Source of the DNA: Schoenoplectus triqueter
Taxonomy: Eukaryota > Streptophyta > Magnoliopsida > Poales > Cyperaceae
NCBI GenBank assembly: GCA_964058805.1
Contig: CAXKVV010001013.1
Coordinates: forward strand, 1 to 33,538
DNA length: 33,538 nucleotides
Direction of reading: 5' to 3'
In this document: positions 20,063-33,538 of the stretch, one piece after another
Numbering within the stretch: position 1 is the first letter of the stretch
Layout of the letters: each line of letters starts with the position of its first letter
Notes under the pieces: generated by a model
What the model saw: the letters and a program-made list of their open reading frames with translations, nothing else
Databases searched by the model: none
Told to the model about the DNA's origin: nothing
Translations under genes and position numbers: made by a program

Positions 20063-22479
20063 TATTTAAAAAAATTGATCGCGTGAAAATAGTTTATAAA
20101 CATTTAATTTTTTGTCCGCTTGACTTTTATATATACTAAACACATGCTAAAAAAAATATTTAATGTTATTGTAAAAATTTAATCTTGTAGAATACAGCCA
20201 AAAATTGGGAATATGTATTAAAATACATATTGGCATGTGTTTATTTTATCTTGTAGAATACTAAATTTTTGTAAAAACTGTACCTTATTATTAAAAATCC
20301 AAATAAAATTTACCAAATTATTTTTTGTGACTAGGAATTATGTTATTTTCTCCCTCCTATTTCATTTTAGAACAATTTTACGAAACAAAATAAGAGAGAG
20401 AGAGAGACATGGAAAATAACAATTTAAGTTTTAAGTTAGAACTTTACAATTGTCAAATTGGTACTGCTATGTTATTTACTATGTCGATACCATATTCATA
20501 ATTTATAATGTTTTTTCTGATAAAAATAATTTATAATGTTTAAAAATATGAAAAATCACCCAGATGAGATCATTTATAGACATTTAAAAGTTGAATAATT
20601 AGACACTCATCTTTACTAAAAAAAATGAAAAATCGATCTAAAAATATTGTTGTTATGATTTATTAGATTGATCACTTTATTATGCACAAATAACACTTCA
20701 AAGGCTTAAGGCTAAATGATTTATTTAGTTATAGCATTTAAAAGTACAACTCCATATCCGTAAAAATAATGGAAATATTGAATTCGACTTTGGTTTTGAA
20801 TTGTGAAAATAATAATGTTTACTACTACTCAAGATTATCCGGATTGCAAATACAAACAAATTCTATTTGTATCTTATTTGCAGGACGGTCCGATCTTTAG
20901 TGTATTGAGAATATGCATTTAAATATTGCGTTATTCTTGTCTTAGACATAATTTCTTTTGCTAATTGTCTTTGATTAATTTGCAAATGATTGGTTCAGTA
21001 TGCATTAGCTAAGCTCGCCAAATGAGTTCAAGTTATAAATTGGGAGTCTGAACTGATTTTCTTTTACCATGAAATAAGAGTCTATGCTCTCTCTCTTAGA
21101 TATAATTGTATGGAGTTTATTAGTTCAAGTTGGATTTGTGGTGTGCAAAATTATCTCTGAAGTTCTCTCTTGTGCAGTTGGCGTTCTATACTATTTCCTT
21201 CTTTTCCTTGCATAGTTTCTATATATTATTTGAATTAAATTAAGAAAGTTCAATTGAATCACAAATATATTATTTTTTTCTTATTAGTTTAATTGGACCA
21301 GAAAAGAAAATTAAATTAAATTATGATACCTATGATCGATTAAGATTTCAAAATCATTGGGGTCCCATCACCGTACTAAATCCGCATAAGTTATGTAAGA
21401 ATAAGATAAATAAATGCGTTGAAAGAGTAAAACAAGGCAAGGAGAACAAATTATAATAAGGTATTTAAGAAATAAGAAACAAAAACATTAATTTCAGGTC
21501 CTTTTCTGTCAATAAAAAGTCAGTTTCTTTCTTGGCTCCAAGCCTCCAACTCCAAGGTGTAATTTTCTAGAGGAAATTTGTCGAACAAGAAAAAAAAAAA
21601 CGCCTTCAATCTTAAATTGATGGCAAAATGAATTTGAACTGCCCGAATCAAGGTCTCCCTTATGGGCCTGAATGTGGACCTGACTTAATTGGACTTAAAA
21701 CCAATTACTGACACATATATAGCCTTCGACGCAAAATCAAATTCAATAGCATTGATTTAAGCATGGAATATAATGCATGAATTGGTCAAAAACCAGCTTG
21801 ACACGAAATGAAGTGCCCTTGTTCAATTTTCTCTTAAAGAGAAAAAAAATAAAGAATTCGATAGCAAAATAGTTGTACCAAAAGTAAATTTTCAAACTAT
21901 TAAAACCAAACACTATGAGTATTACAGGCATTAAATTTTTTTAGATTTTAGCATTCGTTTAGTATAAAGTCAAGCGGTCAAAAAATGAAATGTTTATAAA
22001 CTATTTTCATGTAATCATTTTTTGTCGTTTTCTACCACTTGATTTCACATTAAAATAATTCAACTTTCAAAATTTTTTATCATATAAATGCATCACTCGC
22101 AAAGTAGATTGATTTAACCAATTTAAATTTATGATTCGTAGATTGTTTTACTTAAGTTCATAAAAAATCGTTGTGGGGTTAAAAACATGTTAGATTTACT
22201 CGTACATTTATTTAATTATTTATTTATTGAATTTGTGCATGTCCAAAATTGATAGTTTGAGGAGGGTATAGTTTAAATTACTTTATAATTATTAGAACGG
22301 GGCCTGGATGTATTGCAATTAATTCCCTCATGCGTCAAAATATAAATAAAACTGGTCTTTTTCAACATTATGGAATTGTAACAAGAATGTAAAAATCTCA
22401 TTTCATTTCTTCGAATATGACATGCTGGCAGTATAGAAGGCACACGTCATCGACTTATTAATACAAATTATCTTCAAGG
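20063..22479. other. Intergenic, nothing recognised beyond small repeats
   Basis: A perfect short hairpin AATATGTATT/AATACATATT lies near 20208-20231, and ATCTTGTAGAATAC is repeated near 20183 and 20249. A phrase at about 20583-20626 (AATAATTAGACACTCATCTT) resembles the 3' part of the SINE-like element at 22492-22626. No gene was seen. Confidence 0.35.
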
Positions 22480-22491
22480 TAGTTGGTTGAT

Positions 22492-22626
22492 GAGAATTAA
22501 CCTTTGATTTAGTGGTAAAGATAATGTCATTTGTATAAAAAATTATATATTTAAAATTTGAATAAAGATATTTTGTAAAAATTTAAAAATTAAATAAATT
22601 AGACTCTCATTTTTATTAAAAAAAAA
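22492..22626 (+). mobile_element. SINE-like retroelement
   Basis: TAGTTGGTTGAT (12 bases) flanks both sides (22480-22491 and 22627-22638). The 5' part holds GATTTAGTGGTAAAG, which resembles a tRNA-type box A, with a degenerate box-B-like ATTTAAAATTTGAA downstream. The 3' end is an A-rich run. Together, an RNA-polymerase-III-like head, an A tail and a target duplication fit a SINE. The 3' part has a diverged match near 20583-20626. Confidence 0.55.
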
Positions 22627-23510
22627 TAGTTGGTTGATAACAGACATAAAAGATGGTTGATAACAGACATAATGACAAAGGTGGCATCAATAATTCAGTT
22701 TCGTACGGGCAACTGATATGCTGGTAAACATTAATTAAATTGAAATTTAAGGGACACTTTCTATGGGTTCAAATTTGAAAAAAATAAATAAATTGCCATC
22801 ATCTACTGCGTTGTACCGTGCAACGCAGCATACTGATCGTTCGATCTACTTCAATCTCAAAAAACCTCTTGACAATTCAAATACCGTCATCAACACCAGC
22901 AACCTTACAAAGATAATCGTTGCCCAAAAGAACTTCCTATTTGTTGCTCTGTTTTTCTAGGCATGTTGATGTTAGTTAGAAATTGATAATTTGAATTATG
23001 ATTTCTCTAGATATGAAAGAAAAAAAGCTTTGGTGGTTTAAAATGAGAATATTTGACGGCCCATAATATTTCATTCAAAATTCGTCAAATACATGATTGA
23101 TTCTTTTTTTGTTTGTTTGAAAAAGAGTAAACATTTGCACATTTAAAAGAAAACTAAACTTTTAAAGTGATAAAAATAATCATGTACTGGGTAAAATATG
23201 GACGACATTTCTGAACAAAACTTACCACCCCTCAAATGTCAATAAACGCAAACACAATACAGAATTTGGAGACTTTTTACATTTAATTTGAAAAGTTTTA
23301 GTCCGTTGATTTTGAAAATTCTAACATCATTGTGCGAAGGCAGTGATGATTGTTTAAGAATAATATAAATTTGCAAAAATAAAAAAAATTGGAGTCACTA
23401 TATATACGGATGGAAAACATTGCCTGACTAGTCCATTTGCATAAATATTCGTGCCAACAAAAAGAGTAATGATTGGTCAATTTCCTTCGAGGCTCGAGTT
23501 CTAAAAAATA
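22627..23510. other. Intergenic; short duplication and MITE trace
   Basis: GGTTGATAACAGACATAA occurs twice in tandem at about 22632 and 22654. At about 22805-22850, CTGCGTTGTACCGTGCAACGC (imperfect) resembles the left end of the 11760-11893 MITE and folds on itself. No gene was seen. Confidence 0.35.
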
Positions 23511-23661
23511 GAGAGGCGCTATTTACATCGGAAATTTTACTTCGCATATGAACATTTTTTTTTAACTATTATATCTTTTTTAATTAAATCTGAAATGATT
23601 ACAATAAGTAACTTTGCAATTTAGTTGTGGAGTGATAATTTTAAAACATTTGTGACGCCCT
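23511..23661. mobile_element. Second copy of the GAGAGGCG MITE, internally deleted
   Basis: It starts with GAGAGGCGCTATTTACATCGG after TA (23509-23510). It follows the reverse complement of 19900-20062 closely: TTTTACTTCGCATATGAACA, then ATTAAATCTGAAATGAT, then GGAGTGATAATTTTAAAACA. The distal end is shortened to CGCCCTGC, with about 45 bp missing relative to the other copy. Confidence 0.65.
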
Positions 23662-24471
23662 GCATGAAGAAAAAAAAATGTATATATAAAAATATAACGT
23701 GGAGCACTTTCTTTATGTACCTTTCATTTTTTTTTATTATTATCATCTCATCTGACCGAGTTGTGATGGGGTCGGGAGCAATTAATTGCAGGTGTGTAAT
23801 AAGGTAGATCGCAATCTGGTAGTCTTCCAAATAGTGTTGCTTTTTATTGTATTTGAAATATATCCTTCTAACTTATACTGCTATTTAATGCATTGATCTC
23901 ATTGTAACATTGTCAATTTGTCACATAATTTGCGAGTTAATATTTTGTATGAGGCTTTACTTACATTTAATTATCTGGAACACGATTTGCTCCTCCATCA
24001 ATTAGGAACTCACACATGTGCAAATTTTATATAAGATATTCAAAAAAATTAAGTAAAATTTATGCTTTTCTGAATTTTATTACAATTCCTGATTGATGGA
24101 TGACCTGGCATGATTATAAACCAAATATAAAATGCTTCTGTCAAATACTTCTTTTTATGTTAACTGCCCTCTGAAATAGAATAAGTAATGCTATGGTAAA
24201 GGCGTGCACTTCAACTAGCATCTCTTCATATATGCTAGGTCAGTGTACATGGTCAATGACTCAATGGGGGAGATTTTATTATTTTTTTATTCATGTCTTT
24301 TTTCTTGCTATTTTTTATTCTTACATAATCACTCATTCATGGGATTTCATTAATAAGTATTGTATAACTATCAACGGACCCACTAAATTCTGGAACAAGT
24401 ACTTTTTCAACCAAATATTAAAATAACAAGCAATCATAAAAAAAATCAAAATAGTATCTTGCTTATTTTAT
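23662..24471. other. Intergenic, nothing recognised
   Basis: AT-rich sequence without a plausible gene or bounded repeat. Short open frames here are composition-driven. Confidence 0.4.
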
Positions 24472-24860
24472 GGGCAGGTCTATTGACAATGGTTAATTTG
24501 ATAATTTAATAATAATGTTCCTAGTACAAAAATTATAGATATATCTTTGAACTTTATTAGATAGATTGAGTTCCAAATTTTATGTGATGTAAGTCACTTA
24601 ATATTTCATAAAAAAACAATCAAAATTACATGAAATTAATTTATAGCAATCTAAATTTAATGAATTTTAGAATCACAAGTATAGTACATATAGTATTAAA
24701 TTTCGTCTCTATAGAGTAATTCAGGTTCAAATTTCGTGAAAGACAAAGTAATATACAGCCGAGTTTATGAGGCCCTTATTCTTTTAAAAATAAGTTAATA
24801 GTTTTTTTAAGAAATTATAAAAAATGTTGTCAAGGTAATAATTTGTCAATGAATCCCACT
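24472..24860. mobile_element. Diverged relative of the 16635-17006 foldback MITE
   Basis: The left end GGGCAGGTCTATTGACAATGG and the right end, in reverse complement AGTGGGATTCATTGACAAAT, both resemble the outer ends of the element at 16635-17006. The right end continues with ACCTTGACAACATTTT, as in that element. The interior is different, and no clear target duplication was seen. Confidence 0.4.
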
Positions 24861-25274
24861 AATTTTAATTGAGTGCAATTATCTTTACTGTATACTGCGT
24901 AACATTGTCATTTATTTGTGCTATCTTCTTCTTTAACTAATGTTAGGGACACTCAAATTAAAGATAACCTTCTCCTTCCATACGGAGATCTACTATATTA
25001 CACCATTCAAAAGTTTTTTTTCGAGGAAAAGATGAGGGTGGTGCACTCAAATTTTAAATATTTTTTTGAGGAAAAATATGAGGGCCGTCACCATTCAGAA
25101 GTTGAAATAAGGATGAAAATTATCCAATTTTTGGCATTTTAATGCTCGTAGGTAAGATTTTACCGAATTCAAAAAGTGAAATTGGACACACTTTTGTTAG
25201 CATCTCTTAAACACAAGCGACAACTCTTTGTTTGTCTGCATTAATTTATTTTAATATTGTTAATAATTATCGAA

Positions 25275-25326
25275 AATAACCTACCCTAATTTATTTGAGA
25301 TTAAAGGCTTTGTTATTGTTGTTGTA
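25275..25326 (+). mobile_element. RTE LINE/SINE 3'-tail relic
   Basis: The words CTACCCTAATTTATTTGAG, ATTAAAGGCTTTG and a TTATTGTTGTTG tail repeat the 3' end of the LINE at 19086-19855, here on the plus strand. Nothing upstream matches the LINE body. Either a severely truncated LINE or a SINE borrowing the same tail would explain it. Confidence 0.55.
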
Positions 25327-25328
25327 AT

Positions 25329-25705
25329 CAAGATTTTAAAATGCAGATTTCAATATACGCGCGGTTGACCGCTGTATAGCGTATATGCGACATGCGGGTG
25401 CATATACGGTTCAGTATGGGAATTACATATGCGGATATGTATTCTAATTTTTTTTTACAATATTTGAATCAATCATTTATTTTTAAAGAATTTTAATGTA
25501 AAATAAGAAAATATAATAAGATATCAATATAATTTTAAATATTTTACATGAAAAATATCATATAATTAATTTTATAGATTTAATACGATAAATATTTTAA
25601 AAAATAACGCACATTGTTAAATATACGAATACATATTCTTATGTATGCAACATCACACCGCATAAACATAACATAATCGGACCACATTTTAAAACAATGA
25701 TTGTA
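25329..25705. repeat. Possible MITE with TTTTAAAATG ends
   Basis: GATTTTAAAATGCAG on the left and, in reverse complement, GTTTTAAAATGTGG on the right are inverted. Between them lie ATATACG/GTATATGCG words and an AT-rich core. No firm target duplication was found. Confidence 0.3.
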
Positions 25706-26179
25706 ATAATTATCAAAGACGATAGAGGAATGATACAGAAATGAACAAATTAGAGGTCAATGGGCTCCCGTCAATAGCGTACAATCATGAGAGCAACGTT
25801 CAAGGTGATAGGAGCCATCATTTGAGGACAAACGACAATCATGAGAGTAACATTCATGGAGAGAGACAACGGCAATGAAATTCCAGAGTCAGTGATGATA
25901 CCGAAGCCTACCCATTGGGTCCGTTTTCCTTTTTTCCTTTCGTCACAACTGGAATCAATTATAGACATTCTGGAATTCGCACATGCGAACTGGTATAGTG
26001 GTATTCTGCTTATGCACAGTACATGAAAGAACAGGGGCTACCACTGCAAAAGTAAGTAGCAACAGTATATATTGATTCTCAAATGTAGATTTAAAATTCA
26101 CATAGATAACGAAATGCACATCTATACCAAACCGAGCAAAAAACAAAAAAAGGTTGTTCTAGATGGACCAGCACGTTTA
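25706..26179. other. Intergenic downstream of VHA-A; no gene seen
   Basis: ACAATCATGAGAG[C/T]AAC[G/A]TTCA is repeated directly at about 25779 and 25831. Two opposed short open frames at 25771-26026 have no recognisable content. Confidence 0.35.
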
Positions 26180-26405
26180 TTTACGCATCTCCACACGTCC
26201 ATATCTTATTGCTACACAATTTAATACACAAAAAGGGCCGTCCCAGATTCTTAAATTCAACAACAAAAAAAAAACAATAATACAATGACTGGAGACAGAA
26301 AATTCCCTCGTACAAAAAGAAATAAATAAACCCACCAACTGTCTGGCAGCCTCATATGCTCAAAACTAGAATAGGCATAACAAAGAACTACTTTTTTATT
26401 CCTTC
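26180..26405 (-). other. Probable 3' UTR of VHA-A
   Basis: The sequence after the TGA is T-rich on the transcribed strand. AATAAA sits only six bases past the stop (26395-26400), too close to be the working signal. AATAAG at 26205-26210 is a better placed near-upstream element. The cleavage site is not visible, so the left limit is a guess. Confidence 0.35.
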
Positions 26406-33421
<7,016 letters not shown>

Positions 33422-33538
33422 CTGCAATTGTAGCAGAGATAATATCAGCAGGCATATAGTACAAAAATAATCCAATATTTAAGCTACGTAGAATTTGTTT
33501 CTATAAGATCCTCCTAGATCCTCAGTTAATATGTGGGC
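33422..33538 (-). other. VHA-A intron, continuing beyond the window
   Basis: The sequence upstream of the first visible exon has a proper acceptor (CAATTGCAG). No further exon is recognised before the right edge. Confidence 0.7.

Overview
The window looks like nuclear DNA of a flowering plant. It has AT-rich introns with GT/AG borders, two plant housekeeping-type genes read on the minus strand, and about 17 kb of intergenic DNA built largely from transposable-element remains. The sequence alone does not fix the species.

Left block (1-8960): the 5' part of a type II membrane glycosyltransferase gene of the BC10-like/DUF266 (GT14, core-2/I-branching) family. Seven coding exons can be joined in phase from the ATG at 7537 to the left edge, where the gene is cut. 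A 5'-UTR exon with a (GA)14 tract and a TATA box lie upstream. Its second coding intron holds a complete but inactivated 4,966-bp Ty1-copia retrotransposon (1145-6110) in the same orientation, with 5-bp target duplications, matching LTRs, an initiator-Met-tRNA primer site and a polypurine tract.

Middle block (8960-26060): no convincing gene. It holds a small Mutator-like MITE (11760-11893), a diverged tandem array with a period of about 140 bp (14101-14660), an Ac/Ds-like hAT element with a second element nested in it (15434-16489), a foldback MITE with a near-perfect 72-bp-arm hairpin (16635-17006), and a TA-flanked MITE split by a 5'-truncated RTE-type LINE with 21-bp target duplications (19071-20062). 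It also holds a SINE-like element (22492-22626), a second copy of the split MITE (23511-23661), and several relics.

Right block (26060-33538): the last 14 coding exons of the catalytic subunit A of the vacuolar H+-ATPase (VHA-A). They give 467 residues through the stop codon, and the N-terminal part lies beyond the right edge. Its introns carry a 410-bp foldback MITE with a 9-bp target duplication, a 63-bp and a 99-bp tandem duplication, and a degenerate telomere-like tract.

The two genes do not form a functional unit. I found no evidence of a new multi-gene system. The notable content is the layering of insertions, several of which have readable target-site duplications, and the long hairpins that could produce small RNAs.
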